From Adlercreutzia caecimuris B7 (lineage in GTDB: Bacteria > Actinomycetota > Coriobacteriia > Coriobacteriales > Eggerthellaceae): 64,000 nucleotides of DNA. Positions 45,145 through 54,958 of the stretch are shown here, piece by piece (position 1 is the stretch's first letter; the number at the start of each line of letters is the position of its first letter). Location of the stretch: positions 123,401-187,400 of the forward strand of contig NZ_KE159646.1 of assembly GCF_000403355.2 (NCBI RefSeq), given 5' to 3'. The notes under the pieces were generated by a model. It ran no database searches and was not told the origin of the DNA. It saw only the letters and a program-made list of their open reading frames with translations. Position numbers and translations under genes: made by a program.

Positions 45145-45861
45145 GTGAACACAGCCCTTATCTTTGCCGGTGGCACCGGCCAGCGTATGAACACGAGGAC
45201 CCGGCCCAAGCAGTTTCTGGAGCTGCACGGCAAGCCCATCATCCTGTACACCATCGAGGTGTTCGAGAATCATCCCGACATCGACGCCATCGCGGTGGTG
45301 TGCCTGGAGGACTGGATTCCGTTTTTGCAGAAGAAGCTCGCGCACTACGACATCGCCAAGGTGGTGGCCGTGGTACCCGGCGGTGCTACAGGGCAGGAGT
45401 CCATTCGCCACGGGTTGGACGCGCTCATAGAGAAGGCCGGCCCTGGCGCTACGGTGCTCGTGCACGACGGGGTTCGTCCGCTCGTGCGGCCCGAGACCAT
45501 CTCCGATTGCATTCGATCGGTGGCCGAGCGGGGGAGCGCCATTACGGTGACCCCGGCCATCGAGACCATCGTGCAGGAGGAGGACGGCGAGATCGTGAAC
45601 GTGATCGACCGCTCGGTGTGCCGTCTGGCCAAGGCGCCCCAGTGCTTCAACCTGGGCGAGCTGTATGCCGCCCACGAGCGCGCTGAGGCCGAGGGGCTGG
45701 GGGACTTCATCGACTCGGCCAGCATGATGCGCCACTTCGGGCATTCCCTGTACACGGTGGAGGGCACGCCGGAGAATATCAAGATCACCACGCCGTCGGA
45801 TTTCTACATCTTCCGTGCTTTCGTGGACGCGCGGGAGAATTCGCAGATATTCGGCCTGTAG
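45145..45861 (+). CDS. IspD/TarI family cytidylyltransferase
   Basis: A 238-residue nucleotidyltransferase. It makes either CDP-ribitol (TarI) or CDP-methylerythritol (IspD). I chose GTG 45145 (GGAGG 6 bases upstream), giving VNTALIFAGGTGQRMNTRTRPKQFLELHGKPIILYTIEVF, the family signature with the CTP-binding loop. Later motifs are VLVHDGVRPLV and DSASMMRHFGHSLYTVEGTPENIKITTPSDF. Wording around PKQFLELHGKP and the wall-polymer context favour TarI. Against this, the next gene is an SDR rather than the TarJ alcohol dehydrogenase. It leads a plus-strand run of sugar genes. Confidence 0.82.
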   Translation: MNTALIFAGGTGQRMNTRTRPKQFLELHGKPIILYTIEVFENHPDIDAIAVVCLEDWIPFLQKKLAHYDIAKVVAVVPGGATGQESIRHGLDALIEKAGPGATVLVHDGVRPLVRPETISDCIRSVAERGSAITVTPAIETIVQEEDGEIVNVIDRSVCRLAKAPQCFNLGELYAAHERAEAEGLGDFIDSASMMRHFGHSLYTVEGTPENIKITTPSDFYIFRAFVDARENSQIFGL

Positions 45862-45880
45862 CCGGCAAGGGAGCTGAGCC

Positions 45881-46924
45881 ATGTTTGATGTACGGGAAGA
45901 GGCGCGGGCCATCGCGCAGGCAGATGACGTCGATTGGGTCGGGCTCGAGGGCTCTTCGGTATTCGTGACCGGCGCGACGGGCCTGGTGGGCTCGGCGCTC
46001 GTGCGGGCCCTCCTGGAGCGCAACCGGATTGCGGGCTCAGGGATTGCCGTGCGGGCGCTTGTGCGCGACCGGGCCAAGGCCGAGGCGGTGTTCGCTGGCT
46101 ACGGCACCGATGACGGGCTTTCCTTTGTAGAAGGCGATGTGGCCGCCGTGGCGCCCGAGGCCTGCGCGGCCGATTACTTCGTGCACGCGGCCTGCCCCAC
46201 CGCCTCCCAGTTCTTCATGAACCGGCCGGTGGAAACGGCCCAGGCCATTGTGGGGGGTACGGTGAACATGCTGGAAGCGGCGCGCCTGTGCGATGCGCGC
46301 TCGTTCGTGTACGTGTCCAGCATGGAGGTGTACGGCGACGGCAACGCCGCGCCGGGCCTCGACCACCCGCTCGGCGAGGGCGACGTGGGTTATGTGGATC
46401 CGCTCTCGGTGCGCAGCTGCTATCCGGAGGGCAAGCGCATGGCCGAGTTGTACTGCGCGGCTTACGCGTCCGAGTACGCGGTGTCGGCCAAGGTGGCGCG
46501 CCTGGCCCAGACCTTCGGGCCGGGCATTCCGAAAGACGACAAGCGCATCTTCGCCATGATCGCCCGGGCTGCCCTGGCCGGCGACGACGTGGTGCTGAAG
46601 ACGACTGGCGCGAGCACTCGCATGTACGTCTACATCGCCGATGCGGTGCGCGGGCTTCTCGCAGTGCTGCTCTCCGGTGCAGCGGGGCGCGCCTACAATG
46701 TGGCGAACCCGGCTACCTACTCCTCGGTGCGCGGCATGGCCGAGGCGGTGCTCGCGGAATTTGCGCCCGCGGCTCAGGTGCGCCTGGAGCTGGATCCGAA
46801 CGCGCCGTATCCGCCCGAGCACCATCTGCCTTTGGACGTGTCGGCTCTTAAGGCGCTGGGCTGGCAGCCCCAGGTGGACCTGCTGGGCATGTACGGCAAC
46901 CTGATGGCCTATTTGCGCGATTAG
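45881..46924 (+). CDS. NAD-dependent epimerase/dehydratase (extended SDR)
   Basis: A 347-residue extended short-chain dehydrogenase. The Rossmann loop is VFVTGATGLVGSALVRALL; the active-site region is FVYVSSMEVYG and SCYPEGKRMAE (Tyr-x-x-x-Lys). The layout resembles UDP-glucuronate decarboxylases and other nucleotide-sugar epimerases. It lies 19 bases after the cytidylyltransferase gene and 11 bases before a membrane protein gene, so the three are probably one operon. It may act on a CDP- or UDP-activated substrate; which one cannot be read from the sequence. Confidence 0.85.
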   Translation: MFDVREEARAIAQADDVDWVGLEGSSVFVTGATGLVGSALVRALLERNRIAGSGIAVRALVRDRAKAEAVFAGYGTDDGLSFVEGDVAAVAPEACAADYFVHAACPTASQFFMNRPVETAQAIVGGTVNMLEAARLCDARSFVYVSSMEVYGDGNAAPGLDHPLGEGDVGYVDPLSVRSCYPEGKRMAELYCAAYASEYAVSAKVARLAQTFGPGIPKDDKRIFAMIARAALAGDDVVLKTTGASTRMYVYIADAVRGLLAVLLSGAAGRAYNVANPATYSSVRGMAEAVLAEFAPAAQVRLELDPNAPYPPEHHLPLDVSALKALGWQPQVDLLGMYGNLMAYLRD

Positions 46925-46935
46925 GCGGTGCAGAG

Positions 46936-48774
46936 GTGGACTCCCTGCTTCAAAGGGCGCGAGAGGCGTTTGGGCGGTGGGGGAGCGATGCTTCGTGCGC
47001 GGCACCGTGCGGTGCCAGCTGGTGCTGCGCGGCGGCGGCAACTCTTGCCGTGGCGCTCTCGGTGCTGCTTATTTTCAACGACGTCGGACGCGGACCCGAT
47101 GATGATTTGGGCATCGCCATGGTACTGTCGGGGCTGTATCCCGACAGCGGCCAGTGCCCCTTCACCAATGCGCTGCTGAACAACGCTCTCTACGGATTGA
47201 ATCTTGCCTTCCCGGCAATCAATTGGACTCTGCTCATCGAGCGGCTCTCCGCGCTGGTTGCGCTCTTCGCCGCAGTGTTTGTTCTTCTACGCTCGGTGCC
47301 GCCGGCCGTTTCGCTGACTGTCATTGGCTTCCTGTCGTTTCTCATTTACCCGCTTTGCACGGTTTCGGCCAATTTCACAGTGGTGGGCGCTCTGTGCGTT
47401 TTCTCCGGAGAGGTGCTTATAGCGTACGCGGTATACAGGGGGCGTCCCCTGCCGGCTTGCGCCGGCATTGCCCTCGCCGCGCTCGGCTTTATGTGGCGCT
47501 CTAGCGTCTTCCTTCTCTCGCTGCCCTTCTTTCTCGTCGCTCTTGCCGTTCCGGTGCTCTCGGCGGCGAGGAGCCGCACGGCTGCTGGCCGGAAGCTGGT
47601 CGTGCGTGTCGGCGTCTCCGCCGCCCTTGTGCTCGCCGTGACGGGCGGTCTCTTCCTTTACAACCAGGCGGTGTGGACCGCGCCGGAGTTGGCCTCATGG
47701 CAGCAGTACAGTCATGCGCGATCCCAGCTCTGCGATTACCCGGTGAAGCCGTACGACGACATCGCATCGGAGCTTGATGAGTTGAGGGTATCGGAAAACG
47801 ACTACTGGTGCATGACCCATTGGGTCACTGCCGACCCCGATTTCTTCACGGCGGAGCGCCTGCAGGCGGTAGCGAATGTGGCGGCCGAAGACAAAGGCGC
47901 TACGATGGTTCGCGCCCTCAAGGACGAGGCGCGCGCTCTGCTTTCGGATCGTATTGCGCTGTTGGCGGCCCTGGTGCTTGTTGGCGTCGTCGTCGGCTTG
48001 CGGGGAGGGCGGAGGGCTTTCGGCTGGCTGGCTTTGTCCGCTGTGACGTGTTTCGCGGTGTGCGTTTACTTTAGGTGGACGGGGCGGTTTCCGATACGCG
48101 TCGAGTATCCGGCGTGGATGTTCTCGTTGATGCCCGTCATCGCGTGTTTTCTCGCTTTGCCGCCCTCGCCGACTCTTCCGCCGCAGAGCGGCCGCAGCGC
48201 CGGAAAGCGCAATCCCTGCGGCCGTCGAGGCGCCTTGGCGGCGACAGTCCTCGGGGTCGCGGTGCTATCGCTGGCGTTGGGTATTCTTACGGTGTGGTAC
48301 GGCCCTACGATGAACGTGCGCGCCCTCGAGCAGTTCCAGCAGGAAAGCCAGTTTGCCGATTCTCGTCCGCTGGTTACGGCATTTCGCGATGCGGGAGGCG
48401 TGAGTGTTTGGGATCCGTTGGCCTTCGCCTTCGCCGAGCAGGAGTTGCGCTATAGAAGTCTCCCGCCCCGCTCGTTTATGGAGCACACGGCCTTTGCAGG
48501 CGGCTGGACGACCGGTTCTGCGCTGAAGGCGCGCCATGACGAGGAGATCGGCGTAGCCAACCCTCTGCGGAGCTTGGTGGAACGCCGCGACGTGCGCTTC
48601 GTCACTTCGAAACGAGAGACGATCGAGCACGTGCGGCGCTATCTCGAAGAGCACTGCGGGGCGCGGGTCGAGTCGTTCGTCGATCTTGAGATTCCCGTGG
48701 ATCCGCAAAAGCCCAGCGGCGAGAGCAAGATGTTGTATGCGGTGTCTTTCCACCAGATTGGGGCAGAAGATTAG
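46936..48774 (+). CDS. Polytopic membrane protein, possible GT-C glycosyltransferase
   Basis: A 612-residue protein I do not recognise by name. It has about 11-12 hydrophobic helices. After the first helix comes a loop starting NDVGRGPDDDLGIAMVLSGLY; acidic residues at this place are the hallmark of GT-C enzymes, which use polyprenyl-phosphate sugars outside the cytoplasm. Two large soluble parts follow: a central loop (about 255-330) and a C-terminal extracytoplasmic region (about 465-612). The start is GTG 46936. It may add a sugar to a surface polymer; the evidence is topology and the Asp cluster only. Confidence 0.6.
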   Translation: MDSLLQRAREAFGRWGSDASCAAPCGASWCCAAAATLAVALSVLLIFNDVGRGPDDDLGIAMVLSGLYPDSGQCPFTNALLNNALYGLNLAFPAINWTLLIERLSALVALFAAVFVLLRSVPPAVSLTVIGFLSFLIYPLCTVSANFTVVGALCVFSGEVLIAYAVYRGRPLPACAGIALAALGFMWRSSVFLLSLPFFLVALAVPVLSAARSRTAAGRKLVVRVGVSAALVLAVTGGLFLYNQAVWTAPELASWQQYSHARSQLCDYPVKPYDDIASELDELRVSENDYWCMTHWVTADPDFFTAERLQAVANVAAEDKGATMVRALKDEARALLSDRIALLAALVLVGVVVGLRGGRRAFGWLALSAVTCFAVCVYFRWTGRFPIRVEYPAWMFSLMPVIACFLALPPSPTLPPQSGRSAGKRNPCGRRGALAATVLGVAVLSLALGILTVWYGPTMNVRALEQFQQESQFADSRPLVTAFRDAGGVSVWDPLAFAFAEQELRYRSLPPRSFMEHTAFAGGWTTGSALKARHDEEIGVANPLRSLVERRDVRFVTSKRETIEHVRRYLEEHCGARVESFVDLEIPVDPQKPSGESKMLYAVSFHQIGAED

Positions 48775-48854
48775 GGGTGGCGCTCTGCGCCTTTCCTTTT
48801 CTTAACAAAATGTATCGACAAAGCGAAGAACCCTTAGAGTGCCAAGGGAACGGC

Positions 48855-48860
48855 TATAAT
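48855..48860 (+). promoter_or_regulatory. -10 box of the rfbA/rfbB gene run
   Basis: A perfect TATAAT within CGGCTATAATCG, 90 bases before the rfbA ATG. TTAGAG lies 15 bp upstream as a weak -35. The same CGGCTATAAT phrase occurs again at the GT2 gene promoter (59116-59125). Confidence 0.6.
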
Positions 48861-48950
48861 CGATAAGATTGGAGCGCTCGGCGTCGCCCAAAAGGCTGTC
48901 GCCGTGCGATGAAAGCACGGTTCAACGAGAGTACTGCGAAGGAAGGCGCT

Positions 48951-49838
48951 ATGAAGGGCATTGTATTGGCCGGCGGATCGGGCACGCGCCTGTATCCCAT
49001 TACCAAGGCGGTGAGCAAGCAGCTCTTGCCTATCTACGACAAGCCGCTGGTGTACTACCCCTTAAGCGTGCTCATGCTGGCGGGCATTCGCGAGGTGCTC
49101 ATCATTTCCACGCCCCAGGACATCGGCGGCTTCGAGAAGCTGCTTGGCGACGGATCTGATTTGGGCATGGAGCTGTCCTATGCGGTGCAAGAGCATCCCG
49201 ACGGCCTGGCCGAGGCCTTCGTCATCGGCCGCGATTTCATCGGCGACGACAACGTGGCGCTTGTACTCGGCGACAACATGTTCCACGGCCAGGACCTGAC
49301 GGCCACGCTTGTAAGTGCCCGCCGCAAGGTGGAGCAGAAGGGCGGCGCGGTGGTGTTCGGATACCCCGTGGCCGATGCGCGCGCCTTCGGGGTTGTGGAA
49401 TTCGACGAGGCCGGGCATGTCATCGGCATTGAGGAGAAGCCGGAGGCGCCTAAATCGAACTTCGCGGTGCCGGGGCTGTACTTCTACGACAACCGCGTGT
49501 GCGACATTGCTGCCGCTGTTGAGCCCTCGGCGCGCGGCGAGAAGGAGATCACGGCGGTGAACAGCGCCTATCTGGAAACGGGCGACTTGCGCGTGGAGCT
49601 GATGGGCCGTGGCATGGCGTGGCTCGACACCGGCACGCCCGAGGGGCTGCTGAAGGCCGCCGAATATGTGGAGGCAGTGCAATCGCGCCAGGGCTTCTAC
49701 ATTGCCTGCTTGGAGGAGATCGCCTACCGCCGTGGGTTCATCGATGTGGCGCATCTGATGGCCCTGGGCGAGGGGCTGAAGAAGACCGCCTACGGGCGCT
49801 ACCTTATGAGTATCGCCCGTGAGGGCGGTGCGCAGTAG
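48951..49838 (+). CDS. rfbA: Glucose-1-phosphate thymidylyltransferase
   Basis: RfbA (RmlA) makes dTDP-glucose from glucose-1-phosphate and dTTP. The protein has 295 residues from ATG 48951 (AAGGAAGG 4 bases upstream). It begins [42 protein letters not shown]. Further motifs are [52 protein letters not shown] and [18 protein letters not shown], all as in the family. rfbB follows; rfbC and rfbD are not in the window. The dTDP-4-keto intermediate is therefore more likely directed to the aminotransferase at 53804 than to rhamnose here. Confidence 0.97.
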   Translation: MKGIVLAGGSGTRLYPITKAVSKQLLPIYDKPLVYYPLSVLMLAGIREVLIISTPQDIGGFEKLLGDGSDLGMELSYAVQEHPDGLAEAFVIGRDFIGDDNVALVLGDNMFHGQDLTATLVSARRKVEQKGGAVVFGYPVADARAFGVVEFDEAGHVIGIEEKPEAPKSNFAVPGLYFYDNRVCDIAAAVEPSARGEKEITAVNSAYLETGDLRVELMGRGMAWLDTGTPEGLLKAAEYVEAVQSRQGFYIACLEEIAYRRGFIDVAHLMALGEGLKKTAYGRYLMSIAREGGAQ

Positions 49839-49904
49839 CGCCTGCGGGATGCTCGACAGTGATGGGAGGCGGGGCTTATGCGGCCCCGGGCAAGGAGTTG
49901 TGCG

Positions 49905-50975
49905 TTGAAGACCTATCTGGTTACCGGCGGGGCCGGATTCATCGGCTCGAATTTCGTGCTGTATATGCTGGGGAAGTACGACGACATTCGCATTGTGAAC
50001 GTGGATGCGCTCACCTATGCGGGCAACCGCGAGAACCTGCGCTCCATTGAGGGCGATCCGCGCCACATCTTCGTGCAGGCCGACATTCGCGACACCGAGC
50101 GTATTGCCGGGCTTATGGAAGACTACGACCCCGATTACGTGGTGAACTTCGCCGCCGAAAGTCATGTGGACCGCTCTATCTTGGATCCGGGCGCCTTCGC
50201 CGACACCAATGTGCTCGGCGCGGTTTCCATGCTGAACGCCGCTCGCCACACGTGGGAGCGCGCCGACGGCACCTGGCTGCCGGGCAAGCGCTTCCTGCAG
50301 GTGGGCACCGACGAGGTGTACGGCTCGCTGCCTTTGGATGACCCCGAGGCTTTCTTCCGCGAGGACACGCCGCTTTGTCCCCACAGCCCCTATTCGGCCA
50401 GCAAGGCCGCGGCCGACCAGTTCGCCCTGGCCTACCACGACACCTACGGGATGCCCGTGCTGGTCACGCGCTGCTCGAACAACTACGGCCCCTTCCAGTT
50501 TCCCGAGAAGCTCATTCCGCTTATGATCCGCAACTCGCTCGCCCACGAGAAGCTGCCGGTGTACGGCGACGGCTTGAACGTGCGCGACTGGCTGTTTGTG
50601 GAGGACCACTGCAAGGCTGTCGACATGGTGCTCGAGAGGGGCCGCGTGGGCGAGGTGTACAACGTGGGCGGCCACAACGAGCGGCCGAACCTGTTCATTG
50701 TCGGGAAGATCATCGAAGAGTGCGCCGCTGCCACGGGGGACGCGGCCATTACCGAAGAACTCATCTCGTTTGTGGAAGATCGCAAGGGACACGATCGCCG
50801 CTACGGCATCGCGCCGGACAAGATTCGCGAGGAGATCGGCTGGGAGCCGGAGACGGCCTTCGAGGACGGCATCGTGCGCACTATCCGCTGGTATCTGGAC
50901 AACCAGGAGTGGATGGATCACGTGCTGTCGGGAGAGTACCGCAGCTACGAGCCTGCGGACGCGACGCAGGTCTAG
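49905..50975 (+). CDS. rfbB: dTDP-glucose 4,6-dehydratase
   Basis: RfbB (RmlB) converts dTDP-glucose to dTDP-4-keto-6-deoxyglucose using bound NAD. The protein has 356 residues from TTG 49905, with AAGGAG 7 bases upstream; the upstream ATG at 49878 lacks a site. The Rossmann loop is LVTGGAGFIGSNFVLYML, followed by NVDALTYAGNRENL and FAAESHVDRSI. The catalytic region is VGTDEVYGSL plus the Tyr-Lys pair of SPYSASKAAADQF. C-terminal NVGGHNERPNL and RYGIAPDKIREEIGWEPE are typical. It is probably in one transcript with rfbA and the YfhO-type gene 9 bases later. Confidence 0.97.
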   Translation: MKTYLVTGGAGFIGSNFVLYMLGKYDDIRIVNVDALTYAGNRENLRSIEGDPRHIFVQADIRDTERIAGLMEDYDPDYVVNFAAESHVDRSILDPGAFADTNVLGAVSMLNAARHTWERADGTWLPGKRFLQVGTDEVYGSLPLDDPEAFFREDTPLCPHSPYSASKAAADQFALAYHDTYGMPVLVTRCSNNYGPFQFPEKLIPLMIRNSLAHEKLPVYGDGLNVRDWLFVEDHCKAVDMVLERGRVGEVYNVGGHNERPNLFIVGKIIEECAAATGDAAITEELISFVEDRKGHDRRYGIAPDKIREEIGWEPETAFEDGIVRTIRWYLDNQEWMDHVLSGEYRSYEPADATQV

Positions 50976-50984
50976 GCTGCTGCC

Positions 50985-53807
50985 ATGAAAGGGCTCATAC
51001 GTACTCGCGGTCGGTACTTCGCGCTGCTCTTTGCCGCGTGTTTGGCGACATTCGCCCTGATGTGCGCAGTGTTTATCGAAAACGGGCGTTCGCTTCTGTG
51101 GCAGAACGACAGCCTCTCGCTGTACTATCCACTTTTCGTCTACGAGGGGCAATGGCTGCGGGATGTGTTCGGCTCCATCGGCCAGCCCGATTTTGCCGTG
51201 CCGTTGTATTCGCTGGATATCGGTTACGGGGCCGATATCTTGGCCACGGCAGGCGGCTGCTTCAACGATCCGCTGAATTTGATCTCGGCGTTCTGCCCGC
51301 CCGAATACGCCGAGTATCTGTTCGAGGCGCTCATCTTCGTGCGGTTCTTTCTGGCGGCTGCCGCCTTCTCGCTGTATTGCTTCGGTCATGGCCGAGGACA
51401 GGGGCCCACGCTGTGCGGCTCGCTGGCCTATGTGCTCTGCGGTTACGTGGTGATGTGGGGCGTCATGCGCCATCCGAACTTCATCAACTTGGCCATACTG
51501 CTGCCCCTTATCCTGTGGGGTACCGATAAGGTGTTCGAGCGGAAGAGCCCGGCGCTGCTCATGGTGTCCATGGGATTGCTGTTCTTCTTCTCGGTGTACT
51601 TCTCCTACATGACGCTCATTGCGCTGTTTATCTACTGCCTTATCAAGTACTTCCTCGTGCCGCGGAAGCGTTCGCTGCGCGATTTCGCGGCGTTGCTCGG
51701 GCGGTTCGTGCTGTATCTGGGAACGGCGGCGCTTTTGGCGGGCCTGTTCCTCGTACCCATCGTGCTGGTGCTTACCTCTATGGGACGCGTGGGCTTGACG
51801 CGCGAGATTCCGCTGTTGGAGACGCTCAACTTCTATTGGCAGTTGGGTAGCAATCTGGTGGGCGGCTCGTTTAACAAACGCGGTATGTTCTTGGGCATCG
51901 TGCCGGTTCTGGGCGTTATCGCCTTCTTGATCGGTCGCCGCCAGCTGGGGCGCTCGTGGGCGCCGTGGGCGTTGGGATTCGGACTCTGCTTTGTGGGCGC
52001 GCTGCTGCCCCCGGTGGGCTCGGCCATGAACGGGTTCGGTTATGCGACCGATCGCTGGCTTTTGGTGCTGGGCTTCTGTGCCGCGTACATGCTCGTGCTC
52101 GTGGTGCCGCAGCTGCGCCGTTTTGGGCGTCGGCAGTGGGCAGTCTTTACGCTCGTCGGTGCATTGCTTGCTGTGTGGACGGGAGCCTATGCCTTCGACG
52201 TACTCTCGAAGCAGGCGGCGATGGCTTGCGTGCTGCTGGTGGCGATTGCCATTGTGTTCGTGCTTGTTCCGCGACGCGTGAGCGTTGCCGCAATGAGCGC
52301 GGTGGTGGCGGTGTGCCTCGCGGGATCGTCGGCGGGGCTGGTGGTCATCGGCAGCTCGAAATGGGGTACTTCCTTTGCGAGCAGCTTTGTCCCGTCAGGT
52401 GAGGCCGTCGAGTTGACCCGAGCCTTTGCCGTGGCCGATGAGGCCGCTCTGCTCGATAAGGACTATCGCATCGATCGGGCGGGAGCCTATGGGGCGCGCA
52501 ATCAGACCATGGTTTCGGGTTTCAAGGGCTTCGACTTTTTCTCTAGCTACTACAATCAGAAGCTGGACGATTCCCGTTACGATTTGGGCGTGGCGAGCCA
52601 TTGGACCAACTACATCTACAACGGCGTCGATCGTCGGTTGGCGCTGGAGCTGCTCGGGGGTGCGCGGTATTTTGTGGCCAACGACGACGATAGGGACAAA
52701 GTGCCTTACGGCTATGCGCCCGTGGCCGATCTGGGTGAAATGCCCATATGGGACGATGATGAGGAGGGAGGCGCGAAGGAGCTGCGCATGAGCCCCGTGC
52801 GCCTCTACGAATCAGATGTGGCGCTTCCGCTGGCCTTTACCTATGACGAGGCGGTGCCGGAATCAACCTACCGCTCGCTTCCCCTGGTGGAGCGCCAGGA
52901 GCTTCTCACCCGGGTCTGTGTGTTGGCGGATGAGCGGGTGGCGCGCAATGAGGACGAGGTCCTTCGGATGGCGACGGTGGAACAAGAAGCCGACATCGTC
53001 AAAGAGAAGGGGCTCGTGGTGCGCAACGGCGCCATCGAGGTGGCCAAGCGCGGGGCACGGTTGCGCATTGCCGTTGAGGGGGTTTCGGATGCCGAGAACT
53101 ACGTTGTATTTGAGAATCTCGTGTTCAACCCGCTGGGTCCTGCGGGTCAGCGGGCTTTGGCCGAGGAAACCGGCGTCAAGATTGAGCCGAAGAAGACGGA
53201 TCGCGGGCCTGAATGGTGGACCGACCTGAAATGGGCTCCCGACCGGAGCGCCCCCCTGCAGATAAAGGCGGGTGATCGCGAACGCTCGCTCAAGATTGCG
53301 AACAGTCGCAACGCCGGTTACGGCGGCAAGGTGGACTGGGCGGTGAATATGGGATATTCCGAGAAGCCCGTCAAGTCGTTCACCATCAAATTCGGCAAGC
53401 CGGGCGTCTACACCTTCGACAAGATGTACGTGGCCTCGCAGCCGGTGGCGGCTATCGAGGAAAACGTGAAGAAGCTCCAGGATGAGAACGCCGCCTCGGT
53501 GTCTTTCGGCACGAATCGCATTTCGGTGGACGTGGCGGCTGAGAAGGATGGCAGCGACGATGAGCGCTACGTGTTCTTGTCGGTGCCCTACTCGCCGGGC
53601 TGGTCAGCCACGGTGGACGGGCAGCCCGCTGAGATTCTGCAGGCCAACGTGGGCTTCATGGCTCTGGCGGTGGATGGGGCGGGCCACGATGTTCAACTGA
53701 CCTATGTGACGCCAGGCCTTGTGGCCGGGGCTTGGTGCTCGGTGGCGGGCATCGCGCTGTTTGCCGGTATTCTATTGGTTCGCAAGAAGATGAGGAAGCG
53801 AGCATGA
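50985..53807 (+). CDS. YfhO family membrane glycosyltransferase
   Basis: A 940-residue protein with about 13 membrane helices in its first 480 residues and a large extracytoplasmic C-terminal region ending in one more helix (about 912-932). The loop after TM1 reads WQNDSLSLYYPLFVYEG, with the Asp typical of GT-C catalysts. YfhO proteins glycosylate teichoic or lipoteichoic acids using lipid-linked sugars. It overlaps the following aminotransferase gene by four bases (ATGA), a strong sign that both serve one pathway. The sugar is inferred to be the amino sugar made by that enzyme. Confidence 0.85.
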   Translation: MKGLIRTRGRYFALLFAACLATFALMCAVFIENGRSLLWQNDSLSLYYPLFVYEGQWLRDVFGSIGQPDFAVPLYSLDIGYGADILATAGGCFNDPLNLISAFCPPEYAEYLFEALIFVRFFLAAAAFSLYCFGHGRGQGPTLCGSLAYVLCGYVVMWGVMRHPNFINLAILLPLILWGTDKVFERKSPALLMVSMGLLFFFSVYFSYMTLIALFIYCLIKYFLVPRKRSLRDFAALLGRFVLYLGTAALLAGLFLVPIVLVLTSMGRVGLTREIPLLETLNFYWQLGSNLVGGSFNKRGMFLGIVPVLGVIAFLIGRRQLGRSWAPWALGFGLCFVGALLPPVGSAMNGFGYATDRWLLVLGFCAAYMLVLVVPQLRRFGRRQWAVFTLVGALLAVWTGAYAFDVLSKQAAMACVLLVAIAIVFVLVPRRVSVAAMSAVVAVCLAGSSAGLVVIGSSKWGTSFASSFVPSGEAVELTRAFAVADEAALLDKDYRIDRAGAYGARNQTMVSGFKGFDFFSSYYNQKLDDSRYDLGVASHWTNYIYNGVDRRLALELLGGARYFVANDDDRDKVPYGYAPVADLGEMPIWDDDEEGGAKELRMSPVRLYESDVALPLAFTYDEAVPESTYRSLPLVERQELLTRVCVLADERVARNEDEVLRMATVEQEADIVKEKGLVVRNGAIEVAKRGARLRIAVEGVSDAENYVVFENLVFNPLGPAGQRALAEETGVKIEPKKTDRGPEWWTDLKWAPDRSAPLQIKAGDRERSLKIANSRNAGYGGKVDWAVNMGYSEKPVKSFTIKFGKPGVYTFDKMYVASQPVAAIEENVKKLQDENAASVSFGTNRISVDVAAEKDGSDDERYVFLSVPYSPGWSATVDGQPAEILQANVGFMALAVDGAGHDVQLTYVTPGLVAGAWCSVAGIALFAGILLVRKKMRKRA

Positions 53808-54949
53808 TTCCTTTCAACATTCCGCCCTACGTGGGCATCGAGATGGGCTACGTGCGCGAGGCGGCCGAGGCCAATCGCAAGATCTGTGGCGACGGTCCCT
53901 TCACGAAGCGGTGCAGCCAGTGGCTGGAAGAGCGCTTCGGGGCAACTAAGGCGCTGCTGACCACGAGCGGCACCACGGCGCTCGAGATGGCCGCCATCCT
54001 TTGCGAGTTGGAGCCGGGCGATGAGGTGATCCTGCCGAGTTTCACGTTCTCCACAACGGCGACAGCCTTTGTGCTCGTCGGCGCGAAGCTGGTGTTCGTG
54101 GACATTCGCCCCGACACCATGAACATTGACGAGACGAAGATAGAGGCTGCCATTACCGAGCGCACGCGGGTGATCGTGCCGGTGCACTACGCGGGGGTGG
54201 CCTGCGAGATGGATGCCATTATGGACATCGCGCGTCGCCACAACCTGAAGGTTGTGGAGGATGCGGCCCAAGGCGTGATGAGCACCTACAAGGGACGCGC
54301 GCTGGGCACCATTGGCGATTTCGGCTGTTACTCGTTCCACGAGACCAAGAACTACTCCATGGGGGAAGGCGGTGCTATTCTGGTGAACGATCCGGCCTGT
54401 ATCGAGCGGGCCGAGATCATCCGCGAGAAGGGCACGAACCGCGCGCGGTTCTTCCGCGGTCAGGTGGATAAGTACACCTGGGTCGATTACGGCAGCAGCT
54501 ACCTTCCGAGCGATATGAACGCGGCTTACCTGTGGGGGCAGCTCGAAGCAGCTGATGCCATCAACGAGAACCGACTCGCCACCTGGCGCGCCTATCGCGA
54601 GGCCTTCGCCGACCTGGAGGCGGCAGGGCTTGTGCAGCTGCCCTGCGTGCCCGATGATCGCGAGCACAACGCCCACATGTTCTATCTGGTGTGCGACAGC
54701 CTAAAGGAGCGCACGGCCCTCATCGATTCCCTGAAAGCGCGCGACATCTTCCCCGCGTTTCACTATATTCCCCTGCATTCCTCCCCGGCGGGCGAACGGT
54801 TCGGGCACTTCCACGGGGCCGACGAATACACAACGGCCGTGAACGAGCGCTTGGTGCGCCTGCCGCTCTACTACGGTCTGACGGAGAAAGATCGCGACGC
54901 GGTGATTGTGGCGGTGCGCGATTTCTACGCCGACAAGGCGAGCGAGTAG
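53804..54949 (+). CDS. dTDP-4-amino-4,6-dideoxy-sugar transaminase (WecE/RffA-like)
   Basis: A 381-residue PLP enzyme of the DegT/DnrJ/EryC1/StrS family. It should aminate the 4-keto sugar produced by RfbB to a dTDP-4-amino-4,6-dideoxyhexose. It begins MIPFNIPPYVGIEMGYVREA and has LTTSGTTALEMAAILCEL, the PLP-binding EDAAQGVMSTYKG, and the Schiff-base Lys in SFHETKNYSMGEGGAI (about K182). GSSYLPSDMNAAYLWGQLE is typical of WecE. The start is ATG 53804 (GAGGAAGC upstream), overlapping yfhO. Galacto versus gluco product is not certain. Confidence 0.93.
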   Translation: MIPFNIPPYVGIEMGYVREAAEANRKICGDGPFTKRCSQWLEERFGATKALLTTSGTTALEMAAILCELEPGDEVILPSFTFSTTATAFVLVGAKLVFVDIRPDTMNIDETKIEAAITERTRVIVPVHYAGVACEMDAIMDIARRHNLKVVEDAAQGVMSTYKGRALGTIGDFGCYSFHETKNYSMGEGGAILVNDPACIERAEIIREKGTNRARFFRGQVDKYTWVDYGSSYLPSDMNAAYLWGQLEAADAINENRLATWRAYREAFADLEAAGLVQLPCVPDDREHNAHMFYLVCDSLKERTALIDSLKARDIFPAFHYIPLHSSPAGERFGHFHGADEYTTAVNERLVRLPLYYGLTEKDRDAVIVAVRDFYADKASE

Positions 54950-54958
54950 GGGGCGGCC

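Noticed and set aside
48951..50975. A dTDP-rhamnose pathway
   Set aside because: rfbC and rfbD are absent from the window, and a WecE-like transaminase follows; rhamnose synthesis is possible only with genes elsewhere.
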